Shown: piece by piece, positions 24,509 through 36,394 of the stretch | Numbering within the stretch: the stretch's first letter is position 1 | Layout of the letters: every line of letters begins with the position of its first letter | Position numbers and translations under genes: made by a program | Notes under the pieces: generated by a model | What the model was told of the DNA's origin: nothing | Seen by the model: only the letters and a program-made list of their open reading frames with translations | The model's database searches: none | Origin: Sphagnum compactum | Taxonomy: Eukaryota > Bryophyta > Sphagnopsida > Sphagnales | Direction of reading: 5' to 3' | Assembly: GCA_965153455.1 (NCBI GenBank) | Contig: OZ234498.1 | Span: 13,516,001-13,580,000 of the forward strand | DNA: 64,000 nt

Positions 24509-25963
24509 TCATGCAAGAGTAGAAGGCGAGAACCAAACAATCCATGAGCTATTTGTTCACGTCTAAGACCAGTACTGTCAAAGCAGATTCGAAGAGAGAT
24601 TGGTCAGAGACTGTGCAGGCACTAATAGGTAACAATGGCTGGAGTTCACTGAGCCAAGCTGGAAGGCTGTATCATGTGGGCACTATTCCAAATCTGAAAG
24701 GCAACATTTATGCAGCTGATGTGAGACTGATGATTGGGTCATCACCAGAAGGCTTCTTTCCAGTTGCAATTTATGCACGCCGGGCTCGCCTGCCCTTGGC
24801 AGAAGAGTTGGATGCTGGAACACAGTCATGGGACATGCTGGGGACGAACCTCTCTTTCAAGGTAAGAGAGACAATTTGAAGACTTTCCTCCCGGTGCCTC
24901 ATAAAACCCAGCAAGAAACATTTTGTGGGATGCATTGCTGCTGGTAAGGAATTGTAGCTATTTGGCATACCCACAATCCCTCTTGCATTGCAGCAAGCAG
25001 ATGGATCTTGGGGAACAGAAACAGAGCGCCTTCTTCTCATGGATAGCCGAGACTTCAACCGTGTTGGAGTTGGAGTCGATGACTTGATTGAAGCATACAT
25101 GCAGGTGATTCAACAACCCATTGAACTGCATGCTTTGGTTGGTAAAATTGGCACAACCAAGCACAGACATAAGCTTGTTTCAAATATTGATCAGCTTGTT
25201 GTTGACTTCAGAACTTTGAAAGTAAAACCACCAAGTGTCTTTTGTTTGTTACAGACAGTCCTTGCGGTTACTGCCATTGATGGACTGGCTTGCAAGCTGA
25301 TCACGCCAAAGGTACTTGCCCATTAAGCACACCTCATTGCTACAACAGGTCTTGAATCACCAACTCTCTATCTCTTTCAACTTCATTTGGATGTGATGTT
25401 GTTTTAGGGTATGTGGGCCTTGATGTATGATTTCCCCCAAAATGGCAGGGCCAGTTTGGTTCAAGGTTATTCCAGGCTCTGAATCCAGACCCGAAGCTGC
25501 TTGCTGAGCTGTATCCAACCCAGTTACAACCACCTCTGCTCCCCCCTGAGCCGCCATTGGATAATGGAATATGTGTGAAAGTGGAGGTAACTAGTGGAGC
25601 CATACAGATGCTTACAGAGACTGAGGAGGAGAAATTGGCAAAAGAATTGGAGCAGAAAGTAGAGAAGGCACAACCTCTGGTTTGTTTTTCTGATGCCCTA
25701 ATTTTTTTCTCTCCTTCCCATCCTGTCCTGTCCTGCTGCTGACAATTATAGTCTGAAATGACAATGCCCAAAATATGATTTCTGTCCAACTTCCAGAGTG
25801 GGTTGCATTTGCAATTTATCTGCACACGTAAATCAACCTGCTTGAATTCTGCATAATAATTACTAGTAGATCTTGAAGTACTAACCCATTCTTTCAGCCA
25901 CTGAAACATCTGCCACACCACCCACAGGGGAAGCGAAAGCTGCCACCTCTGGATCTTTCTTGA
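23230..25963 (+). CDS. Large conserved protein of unknown function, ATP-grasp-like
   Basis: Proposed exons: 23230-23483, 23620-24466, 24619-24861, 24994-25104, 25255-25311, 25449-25679 and 25898-25963 (about 602 residues). The junctions keep phase. An in-frame stop at 23188 supports ATG 23230. Exon 2 contains [26 protein letters not shown] and, near its end, [16 protein letters not shown], a Lys/Gly-rich loop like the nucleotide-binding loop of ATP-grasp enzymes. Joining 24466 to 24619 gives [14 protein letters not shown] and removes a CT microsatellite. Exon 3 has [11 protein letters not shown] and YAADVRLMI. Exon 1 has a CSAC pair and an HLHPEV stretch. The intron between exons 4 and 5 is open in frame and 150 nt long, so its retention would add 50 residues. 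The C-terminus is a Pro/Glu-rich tail; an alternative end is the TGA at 25740-25742. The enzyme activity and substrate are unknown, and I infer the fold only from the loop. Confidence 0.7.
24471..24502. repeat. CT microsatellite inside intron 2 of the ATP-grasp-like gene
   Basis: About 16 CT units begin just after the donor at 24467. They may serve as a polypyrimidine tract. Confidence 0.9.
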
Positions 25964-26949
25964 GGCCTTCAGAAATGGGCGACAGTAGTGGATGCAGACC
26001 CGAAGGCGTGACATCCTGAGAGCATTTTATATCAATCAAACTCCATCTGCCATTAGAGAAGAGGGAGAATGCTATGAACTGGATGTTACCTTGGTGGCAT
26101 TTGGCTTGTAAAGTTGAGAGAGGAGGAGATGTCATAACAGGAAACATGCCATCAACCAGATGTTGTTACCTCAGTTGTGGCATTTTGCTTGGAAAGTTGA
26201 GAGAGGAGGAGATGTCAAAACAACTTACTTCATGCCTTTGAATACATGAGCAATCCAAGAAAATTCAAAGAGATATTCTCACATTCCAAGAGATTCAAAG
26301 AACAGAGATTCTCACATTCTAAGAAAATTCAAAGACAGAGAACTCCCATGTGCATTCTGTCACCATTCAATAGTTTCTCTGAAAATTGTAAATTGCAAAG
26401 GGTTATGAGGGGGAAACGAGTTGAAATTGTCATATTTAGGCAATAGGGTCTCGCATGTTGCCAAAACGTAGCATGATTGCCAAACTTAAGCTTTTCTACT
26501 TTCCTCTCTGACCTGTAGCCAAATTTTGCTCAGTCCTCTTTTCACCAAAACATAGCCTGATTCTTGAACTTTGGCTTGCACTATTTTTATCATGCACTTC
26601 AGTGAATGTGTATGGATAAATTGAAATGCCTACACTTTAGTCTAACCATATGTTCTTGAAGTATTGTATGGAAGAGGGTGTTGAAAATCCATACGTATTT
26701 GATTTTGTTATATGGCTCACACTATTATTGTCATGCATTTTGGTGAATGGATTGGTTGAATGTTTGCTTCCTAGTCTATGTCATTGGAGCACAAGTTCAT
26801 AGATTGATGGAATGTCTCCATCATTCATAGACAAATCCCTTCAATCTTGTGCATCTTGTTAAAAAATTTCAATTTGGGATGAGGTTTATAAAGTTTATTG
26901 TGAACTTCTTGATCAAACCTTTAATGCATGGAAATATGCATGAAACATA
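25964..26949. other. Intergenic; one relative of the palindromic repeat family
   Basis: Two copies of 'aaagttgagagaggaggagatgtcaWaaca' at about 26107-26140 and 26193-26224 form a direct repeat of about 84 bp. Around 26430-26560 lies a diverged copy of the element seen at 2650-2760 ('catatttaggcaa', 'gacctgtagccaaattttgctcagtcctctt'). No gene is evident. Confidence 0.55.
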
Positions 26950-28460
26950 TTGTGTTATGATGATTTTTTCATAGCTTCGAGACAAAGCTTCTTAGAATCA
27001 CCTATTATCATTGCAAAATGGGGTGGGAAAAAAAAAGCAAGATTTCAAAAAGTTTTCATTAGTAGAACATGGAAGAAAGAAGAAATCTTTCAAATGCAAT
27101 TGTGGATTCCTTTTGAAAGTTATGGTACCCATATCATTTTCACAATCATTGAATTGTGATCCAAAAAATAAAATCGTAGAGCTCACCATACATGTCCACG
27201 CAAATGGAATTGAGTTCAAAAGTGATAAGTATTTCCTACCCATGCAACCCGTTAGTAATTGTTGTTTTTTCAATGTAGATACTTAAAAAAATGTGATTAC
27301 AATATTACTCAAATGGAACTTTTGAAACTTGAAAAGGAAGATAATGTGCTATTCCGTCAAGAATATTGTCCCACCCATGAGGATTTTTTTAAAAACCTTT
27401 TTGCGGTTGTTATACAAAATGGATCATAATGGTGAAAAGATTCTCATTGGGAAAATTCATGGGCATTTCATACAACTTTCAAAACAAATCAATATGATTT
27501 GCATTTGTGTGCAATAATACTTTCAAATTAACTTGAAAAAAATGCATGTCTATTTTTTATATGTTATGTTCCAAATATAAGGAACAATGATATGAAAGTA
27601 TTGTAATTGAACTTGCATTGACAAATGTTTTTGCCACCATTGGACATGTGAGATCATCTATTATTGTTATTGACAAGTGCAAAACATCTTTGCATGTCAT
27701 CAATCATGTTGTCCACAATAATGTGAATTATTGGAAAGATGGTATCATTGACAAATAACAAATTATTAGTAAAGTTTTATTATGTCAATTTCATATATGA
27801 AGCTTTGGAGTGAGAACCTTTCGATCAATGTACCGTTTCAAAACAAGAACAATGTGTGGTGATGTTTTTATGTTTTAATGAAGTGTGTCAATGAAACATT
27901 ATTTGATGAACACTTGAAAATAATTATAAACATTACGAGCATATAAAAGGTGTGACACTTTACATTGTTGAAGGATGGGCAAAAAAAGGTGTGCCATGAA
28001 AAAAATTGTGGTTAACATTTGTAAGACTATTTATGTATGGAGATGTTGATACATCCAACCATGTTGAACATCATTGGATCAAACAATTTGTAAGTATGTT
28101 TGAAAATATAACACAAATGTTTGAAATCATGAATAAATGGTTAAACTACATTCACATGTTTGGTATTTTGGTGTGTGATGTACAAGTAGGTGATTTGGAA
28201 AGACATTTTTTTTTAAAAATGATAAGTCTCATCAATGTTGTTTAGACGTGAGTGGGGAACAAATATTTCAATTTTATGGTTCACAATCACAAGGAATTCT
28301 TGAAATGTTAGATGAATATAAATTGTTGTTTTGATTAACAAACAAAAGTTCACCCAATATTTGATAGAACATTTCATTTACCACTCAACTTTGTGATGTT
28401 CTTCCCATTGATCATTTTGAAAACATATTAGCAGATAGTCAATAAAAAATTTTCCCAATC
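26950..28460 (+). pseudogene. Decayed MULE-like transposase (SWIM/MULE type)
   Basis: Short open pieces on the plus strand, interrupted by stops and frameshifts, resemble a MULE-type transposase in order. First comes a cysteine motif FKCNCGFLLKV near 27090. Then a segment reading ATIGHVRSSIIVIDKCKTSLH near 27640, and a decayed KVLLCQFH piece near 27775, like the catalytic-core H-containing segment. Finally YGDVDTSNHVEHHWIKQF near 28033. There is no start codon, no continuous frame and no visible terminal inverted repeats. I recall similar proteins as abundant in fern genomes, but I could not run the search. It is not functional. Confidence 0.5.
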
Positions 28461-31080
28461 TCTTTTCAACCCCATATATTTTTTTCCACCAACCAATTGG
28501 AGACAAAAATGGAACCAATTCTTACAATGAAGAGCTTGTAATACATGAAGGTGTGTGAGCCCTATACACACACACACACACACACACACATAAAGTAATT
28601 TTGATTATTTGGGTGTTACTTTGATAATGTAAAGGTTTGAAAGGTTTGTTAAGGATTTTAATTGGTTTCAAGCTATAAAGAACTTTAAATTGTCCATGGT
28701 TAGTTTCTTTATTTTGACTATTTGGTTGTTTTAATTTTAGAATTCATTGGGTGAATTCAATTGGATGTTGGTTCTTTGATAACCTATCAATTAATCCTAT
28801 AATGTGGTGATTTCACAATGCTTCATTATTATGTAACTCTCCAATAGTACAAATGATTGAACTGCATAGATTGAACACGTAATAACAACTCTTCATAAAA
28901 ATGGATTTGATCAATTTTGTCCAAAGCGAATGATCCTAAATTACATCAAAAGGAATCAATTTCCAATGATTCTACATCACATTAAATTGTTACATGACAA
29001 GTTGGAAGGTATGTTATGCATATCTTATGAGTATACATTATATATCTAAGTCATAGATTTTGAGTTGAAAGCCTAAATATGACATTTATCTTTTCTACAA
29101 TCTACATAGAGAAGAGAGACAAAATTCATGGCAATCTCCATTTGTTGGCTATTAGTAACCTTTTTCACAATCGGACATACAAATCACCAAAGGAATATCT
29201 AGCTAGGGTATAACACAATTGGGAATTTGGTCTTGGGGTTAAGGTACAAAACATTTCCTTGGCAATTAATTCAATTCAAGAAAAGCATAGAACTATTTTC
29301 CAAGTGAGGCTAGTACACACTACTTAAGTGGGTGTGTACCATGCCCACTTAGGAAGTTTTCTCTCCATGTAATTAGGGGAGGAGAAGGGTCTCTCTTTCT
29401 ATGTGCATACACATCAACATACACATAGACATACACATATGTATGTCTATGTGTACTTTTTCTCATACATGTATATGCACACATACATATACATGTGTAC
29501 CATATATGCACCTATACATACATATATAATATATGTGGATACATACCCTTCTTCCAAAAGTTTTGTTACCTTGTAAAAATTAGATGTACCAAAGTGAAAG
29601 TTATGGGAATACTAGCTTTCATGAAAAAAGACTTATGTTAATTTTGAAATATTGGTACCTTTGGAACAAGTTTCTTTGGGCTAGGCCCTTGAAAAACCAA
29701 AAGAAAATACCCTTTCTTTCTTGAATGAAATAGTTAGTGGTCCTTAGGCAAGGGACTAGTAACAAGGACCTCACAAGAATTATTGGACAATGAGGACATG
29801 TCCAAATTGGAAATTACAAAGGTTGTTTTTGGTTCACCCTATAAGGCATTGATGACAAAAATGCCAAAGTATATGGATGAACATAGATGGGATCAAATTA
29901 AAGAAATAAATTTAAGCCAATTAGGTTTCATACGTGTACTAGTAAAAGACATTTAATAATAGTCCTTTCTTAGAAAACAATTGAGAAACATGTTTTAAAA
30001 GTTTATTAAGAAAGCTAAATCATGTGTTTAAATGAGATATCAATTACCAAATAAGGACTAGTTTAAAAGCAACCAACACCTTAATGCATGTAAATTGGTC
30101 TTTATTATCACAAGTCAAATGGGGCATATATACTAGATAATGGTACAAACCCATGTACACTAAGGCTCTTCAAGTTAGCATATGCATACATTTACATGAG
30201 GGATCTCAACATAGGGTGGTGATCATTTTTAACAATTTCTAGAACACTCCAAAATGAAACTACTAAAATTGTAATTTATGAATTGTTTATTGCAATCCTA
30301 AATTATTATTGCTAAGTCTAACTTAATAACAAGTTTTTTTTATAAATGTTTAAAAATGAGTTACAAAATACCTGCAAGGGTGTGTAAAGTACCATAATTT
30401 ATCAATTATAGCGGATTATTATGGCATGATGTCATTTTTCATATGGTAAAAATGTTCTATCAAAAAGACCTCAAGTTATTACATTGATTGGAAACTTATA
30501 TTCAAGTTGTTATAAGAAGCTGGTTTAATCTAACTTTTTTGCAAGTTTTAGATTTGGTAAAGGACTTTGAATGTGTTGCATTAGTCCGAGTACATGTCGT
30601 CTTTGATGTTATTGTAATATTGTGACCCATCATCAACAATGATACATATGGTGTAACTATGATCCATAGTTTGGTTCCTAAACTAAATTTGATGCAAACC
30701 AAAGAGTCAAAATCGTCATAATTTTTGGATAGCTTGACTTGTGTTTTTGGTAAAAAAAAAAAATGTTAAGATGCATGCAAAAGATAATGAATTATTGTTG
30801 GTTCTATGTATTCAAATACATTTCTAACAAAAAGTGCATATAAAAATATGTTATAATCAAATTTTACATAATACATATTGTGTAAGTGCACATGTTAAAA
30901 TTCAATATTGATCATTTTTTGATCTTGAGAGATGGTTTCCAAAAACTTAAACAATAAACATGATATTTAAATTAAATTTATTTGATTTTTAGCAAGAAAA
31001 CTAACCGATCAATATATATTGATCCAAATTTTTTTTAAAAATTTCTTGGTTCGCCCACCTTCGTATGTCAGCAAAGTTCA
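28461..31080. other. AT-rich intergenic DNA with CA microsatellite and hairpins
   Basis: A CA microsatellite lies at 28567-28592. At 29420-29455 there is a near-perfect inverted repeat (arms of 16 bp around a 4-base centre, tacacatagacatac-type) and at 29467-29496 a second one with 11-bp arms (acatgtatatg). Both lie in an alternating ACAT-rich tract. The rest is AT-rich with no gene seen. Confidence 0.6.
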
Positions 31081-31082
31081 CG

Positions 31083-31215
31083 TTCATCCACAGTAGAAAA
31101 ATAGCTAGATAGATGGATGGATAGAATACGGTTGCCACCTGTTAGAAAAGAGTGGCACACTAGTTCATCCACAATAGATAGGCACAGCTGCCACCTTCTA
31201 GAAAACGGTGGCACG
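31083..31215 (+). promoter_or_regulatory. Imperfect direct repeat in the ACP promoter
   Basis: 'gttcatccaca-tag' at 31083 and 31153 and 'gccacct-tagaaaa-ggtggcac' at about 31133 and 31191 form a two-copy direct repeat of roughly 70 bp upstream of the acyl carrier protein. Each copy contains the short inverted pair gccacc...ggtggc, so each could be a palindromic binding site. No named factor site is recognised. Confidence 0.55.
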
Positions 31216-31376
31216 CGATTCCCTCAGTCTCTCCCCCCCCCCTCCTCTCGACGAGGCTTCCGCTGCATTTGCTGTTCTTTCCGAGTGTGTTGTTGTTGTT
31301 GTTGTTGTTGTGCGCGCGCTCGCTCGCTCGCGTGTGTGTTTGTCTTCTTCGTACTCATCCTCTGCTGCCCTGCATC

Positions 31377-33425
31377 ATGGCCTCGGTTCAAGGGGTTTTG
31401 TTGAACGTTGCTGCCATCAGTAGCAGCTCAGCATGCATTGCTCCAGTTGCACAGCAATCGGTGAGTCGCCGTTGCCTTTGTTTGGATCTTTTTTTTTTTT
31501 TTTTTTTGTGGGTTCTCGGGGTTTTTCTTTCTTCTTCTTCTTCTTCTTCATGTTGGGTATGGATGGGGGAAGTTTTTTCTTTTCTGCTTTCTAAGTACTT
31601 GGTTCCATGTCTCTTCTCTTCACCATTAGAGTTGTAGTGGCGAGTAGCATACATACATACCTCCTTCTTGCGAAACTCTGCGTCTTTAGATGAGCTTGAC
31701 CTAGTTTTTTGGTGCATTGGGTTGCGAAGAATATATCAGAGTGTGTGCATCAACAGTGTATGTGCATCATCTTCATCATCAGAAGAAAATGACCGACTTC
31801 AGTGGATGTTTCAAGTGCCGGCTTTGAACTTGTTCGCTGCTGGCAGTGAGAACTTCGAATCTCTAGGGTTTTGTGACGTTTGTAGAAGAGTCTTGTATTG
31901 GGACGCGTTTTTTTAGGGGGGTCTGTCTGTCTGTGTGATGGATGATGCTACTGGTGCTTATTTGCTTATCGGTGTTGTAACAAGGAGCTTCTTGATGTTG
32001 TTATCTTTTGGGGCAGTGTGTCGCAAGGTTTAATGGGTTGAAGGTAACTCCAGTCTTCAAGCAAGGGCCAACTTCTTCGCTTGCACTTCGGATGGTTGCC
32101 TCTAGACGCCGCCACCCTCTTCACATCTCTGCTGCTGTGAGTAACATTTTTTCTGCCTCCCCAACTGTTGACTTGTCGTTTATTTTTTCTGAGCTCCCCC
32201 CAAAGGATTCTTCACGCCTGATCAGAGTTGACCTACTTTGGGGAGCCAGGTTGTATGACAGACAGATTCTTGATGGAGTGAGACATGCTCCTCCTCCTCC
32301 TCCTCCTGCCCATGCTTCTTCTTTCCCAGACAATACATCTGTGTTTTGTAATATGGGGAATTTTCCACAATGGGCGAAAGCCTGACGGAGCAATGCCATG
32401 TGGAGGTAGAAGGCCTACAGGTTGTAAACTCCTTTTCTATTATCAAGTTGCACTGACCAAACAGAAAAAAAGCTTATCCTGTTCCTTTTTTTCCTGTCCG
32501 TGATGAAGCTTGATTGCATTTGTCCTGACAATGTTGTCAATGGGTTCTTTTGTGTACAACTCTTTCTAGCCTTCTGAATAGAGGAAATGCAGAAAATGTG
32601 AGCAGAGTTTTGCCGAGTACACATCTTAAGGACTTTCAGGTTTGTAGAGAAAAATATATGGAACCATTGCCAACTGCTTAATTGCAGCAGTGGCAGCGGT
32701 GGCAGCAGCTCTAGGTGTCTGGAAGCTTATGCAATGTGTTTGACATGTTTACAGGCTGCACCAGAGACTTTGGAAGTTGTCACGGAAGTCATTGCTGGCC
32801 AGTTGGCCATTGATGTAGCGCAAGTGCAAGCAGAATCAAAGTTCACTGATCTTGGAGCAGATTCACTTGATACTGTAAGAGGATTCTTGTCAAAGTCCTG
32901 AGCTTCTCTATGTCTTGAAAAAATTGCATTTATCACTGGGAACTTTGCAGCAGATGGTTGTATCAACAATTCCTCAATGCAGTTCTTATCACTCCCAGTG
33001 GATGGCAATTGTTGGGAATTTACTTGAATTCATCTTACAGAAACCAAAGTCATTGGTAATGCCAAATGTTCCTTAAGGAATGGGTTGTGTGCTCCTTCAT
33101 GTTGCTCTGTCTCATGGCTTCAGAGACACTTGTTGTTTGTTTGGTAGATCTGTGCGTGTTGGTGGCAAAGAGGTTGATCAACCAGCAGGCATACTTTGTT
33201 TCTTTGCCGTTCAGATGGAACCATGCCTCTGTGATTCGAGCAAGTGCCTTCATTTTCTCATGTTTTCTTATACATTGAGGGTGGGGCTGGATGCAGGTGG
33301 AGATCATGATGGCCCTTGAAGAGAAATTCGACATACAATTAGATGAAGATAATGCAGAGAAGATTGTAACGGTGCAGCATGCAGCAGACCTGATTCACGA
33401 TGTTGTTGCTGCTAAGAAAGTTTGA
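31377..33425 (+). CDS. ACP: Plastid acyl carrier protein precursor
   Basis: Four exons, 31377-31460, 32017-32136, 32755-32874 and 33297-33425, all phase 0 with GT-AG introns, give 150 residues. Exons 1-2 encode a Ser/Arg-rich transit peptide ending in HPLHISAA, a typical plastid processing region. The mature protein has the carrier signature [10 protein letters not shown]; its Ser is the 4'-phosphopantetheine attachment site. The intron falling between LDT and VEI is, from memory, also found in other plant plastid ACP genes. ACP carries growing acyl chains on its thioester arm during type II fatty-acid synthesis in the stroma. Poly-T at about 31488-31508 and GCTC repeats at 31317-31332 lie around exon 1. 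A mitochondrial isoform is less likely given the transit-peptide end and the [13 protein letters not shown] sequence. Confidence 0.93.
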
Positions 33426-34969
33426 ATCGTTTGACACGTATTGTTTCTTTACAGGCATTTTGCTTTTGAGATGATTCACTGCAAAAGGCTTTGGAGCTGA
33501 TTTCTGTACACTTACACACGGGAGAGGGCAACATTTCAGAATTGGATTTTGTTCTGCACTGCCTCATATAATTGCTTTTATAGTGTCATTGGAGTTGATG
33601 GAGAAACATGGAGATTAATATTGGTTTTTCTTTTGCTTGGCTGTCCAGTTTTGTGATTTCTTTGTGGGTACGGCTGCTAAAAAGCTGCCTGCAGCATTTT
33701 GATCAGGCTTATGAATTTGCAGCACATTGAGTTTGTTAAACCATGCATGGCAGCAGAACCAATTCTGGAATATCAGGTGAGGACTCACAGAAGCAAAGCC
33801 AATACTCAATTCTCTTGCAATTGGACAGGTTTGTTACATTCCTGCACTTTCAAGGCTACATACTTCATGTGAAATAATATCTCAATATCTCAGGTATGGA
33901 CTGTGGATGAGTATTTACCTCAAAAACCTCAATGAGTGCACATAAAAGCAATTAAAGCAAGAAGTTCTCCTTGCTGCAGGTCTGAGTCCTCCTCTACTAG
34001 GGCTTGTCAACACTATAAGTGATGCTATAATGGTGGGTTGAAAATCCTCTTGTCAGCAAGATGAGAAGAAGAAGAATCCTAAGCACTTCGGATTGTGCAG
34101 CTAATGTTTGTGATACTGAAAGTCAGTCACTTTTAGTTGCACATATTTGTGGGATTGCTGAGAGAGGAAGTGAAGTTCTTGGATTCTTGATGAGGAAGAA
34201 TTGTCCTCTTTGACTGCAAGATACCAATCAGCTTACAAGCAAATAGAACACCTCTCTTGATTAGCAGAGTCTAGTGCAAGTCTTTGTCTGAAATACATTT
34301 GGGAACTTGCAGCAGTGGCTGCATGAGCATCCTTCTCCATCCTAAAGCTGTGGTAAGTTACAAAGTTTGACCCAAAAGAAACTTAACCCGCACATCCGGC
34401 CCCATCTAAACCCTAAACCCTAAAGGGAACCCTAAAGGGAAGTTACAATATGGTTCCAACAGATTATCATCTGATCTGGAAATGGCAATTGCAAGGAGGA
34501 GCTTCACCATTTTCATTTGTTGATCCTGGCTGCTGCAATCAAGGAAGGATTGGTTTACTGATTGGATTATGAAGAGATGAGATTGATTGATCGATCGATC
34601 GATGGTCCCCACAAGCGAACTTGATTAGAAGAACACAAAGAAGACGCCAAGAATGAAGCCAGCTGATGTGGTAGTAGATTCATATCCTGTCAAAAAAGTG
34701 CTGCAGCCAGTTGAGATTGATGGATGAAACTATGGTACCCACAAGCGAACATGATTAGAAGAACATGAAGAAGACGCCGAGAATGAAGCCAGCCTGGTGT
34801 GGTGGTAGATTTACATCCTGTCAAAAAAGTGCTGCAGCCAGTCAGCCAGAAGAAGATCAGAAGTCCTCTCCTGTGGTCTGAAAGAAGCTAGGTGTCATCT
34901 CTTCTGCTGCACTGGTGAAGAAGACTGGAAAACCACCCACCAACCATGTAATGAACATGCTCATCAATC

Positions 34970-35012
<43 letters not shown>

Positions 35013-35120
35013 CCTGTCTCGTGAAGGGTTTAGGGTTTTAGAGAAGCAACTAGGAGAGAAAAATGGTGAGAAATGCCGTAATCTAGAGATGGGTAGTAGA
35101 ATAAAGAGTCGGAGACAAAC
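33426..35120. other. Intergenic; 130-bp spaced direct repeat and GA microsatellite
   Basis: A segment of about 105 bp at 34607-34711 recurs at 34738-34840 with few changes (landmarks 'cccacaagcgaac', 'gtcaaaaaagtgctgcagcc'). Telomere-like CCCTAAA units occur at about 34408-34437, a GATC run at 34589-34604, a GA microsatellite at 34973-35009 and a telo-box (gggtttagggtttt) at about 35026-35039. No gene is evident except possibly the leader of the next candidate. Confidence 0.7.
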
Positions 35121-35276
35121 ATGGTAGTCCACCAGGGGCTTGCATACATACCAACAGCTACAGGAGGAGGAGGAGGAGGAGCAGGATCACCGTGGGTGGG
35201 TGCAGTGATAACAGTGGGTTTGCTCATCTCCCCTGTAGCTCTGCCTCATCTCTCTCGCAGGCTCAAAACTCTGGTG
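35121..35276 (+). CDS. Candidate first exon of a small membrane protein
   Basis: ATG 35121 opens a frame of 52 codons up to a donor-like GTG|GTATGT. It reads MVVHQGLAYIPTA, a six-Gly run, then one hydrophobic segment (PWVGAVITVGLLISPVALP) and a basic end (HLSRRLKTL). A telo-box and GA tract lie just upstream, as in other promoters of this window. A possible second exon in phase starts near 36012 (RPRRCSQCLGVGNN) after an acceptor-like tgtgtag. An ATG at about 35063 begins a short upstream frame. The family is not recognised and the gene is unproven. Confidence 0.35.
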
Positions 35277-35589
35277 GTATGTATGTATGCCTCTTCTTCA
35301 CTTCTGAAGAAAAAAATACTCTGCCATCTCTTGGTTCCTGGATTTGTGAAACCTCCTCTTGTGGACTTCAAAAAAAATTCTTTCTTTCACCAATCTATGT
35401 CGCTTCTGGAATTCAGAACTTTCTTTCAGCAATCTTTTTCACTTCTGTGGGATTCTGAAATTCTTTTCAACAACCTGTCTGTCACTTCTGGAATTCGCAA
35501 ATTTCTTTTAAAAATCTCTCATTTGTTCTTCTTCTATTTCTTCTTCAGTGGGTTCTTCTGCCTGCAAGCCTCTGGTTTAAATGAAGAAG

Positions 35590-35785
35590 ACTCCACATCT
35601 CCACTTGATGTATTCTTCCAGGATTCACAATCTTTGACTGCACATCTCCACTGGATGTCTTTTTCCAGTGTTTGCAATCTATGACTCCATATCTCCACTT
35701 GATGTCTTCTCCCAGGATTCACAATCTTTGACTCCACAACTCCACTTGATGTCTTCTTCCAGGATTTGCAATCTTTGGTCTTACT
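35590..35785. repeat. Tandem repeat, 47-bp unit, 4 copies
   Basis: The landmark ctccactKgatg occurs at 35599, 35646, 35693 and 35740, exactly 47 bp apart. Each is followed by 'tcttYtcccagg-tt-caatcttt'. Just upstream, 35385-35515 holds looser, older repeats of 'cacttctggaattc'. Confidence 0.9.
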
Positions 35786-36394
35786 GTTGTTGCAATTCCT
35801 GCAAGAAGCATAGCAATCACCAATATTGGGGTTCCACACCCAAATGGCAGAGAGAGTATATTAACAAAGCCCTATGTTTGCATTACAGAAGCTAATAATT
35901 AGGGGAAGCTAGAATGTGCAGATTTTATGTTGTGAATCTTCCAGAACATATGTAACAGTGTTTGTATGCTCTTACAAAGTTTTTCCTTTTCTTTGTGTTG
36001 TTCTTCTGTGTAGAGGCCTCGAAGATGCTCACAATGCCTGGGAGTTGGAAACAATGTACACAAACACAAACTTTCAGTCCTTGATTTTGAAAGACATTTT
36101 GTGCTATTGAATTCTATTCATTTTTATTAGGAGAATTTGTCATGTGATTCATTCGTATGGGCAGCTCAAATCTCTCTCAAGACCAGCAGCAGTCACGAGC
36201 ATTTTCTTGCCTGCTGTATGTAGTCCAAACTGAAAAACTGAAACCAGAATTTCAAAACCTCGAAAAGTAGATGTCCAGTGAAACTTAGGTTACAACAGTG
36301 TTTGTACTCTTTGTGATTTAACTTCAATGCATTCTGTGTTTGTGCAGCTTTGTGTGTTTTGCAAAGGCAGAGGCAAGCAAGGTACAAATGTCTG

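Noticed and set aside
24523-24618. Upstream acceptor choices (24523 or 24526) for exon 3 of the ATP-grasp-like gene
   Set aside because: They would leave an intron of only 56-59 bp and insert an odd [11 protein letters not shown] segment; joining to 24619 restores FIVQALIGN in phase.
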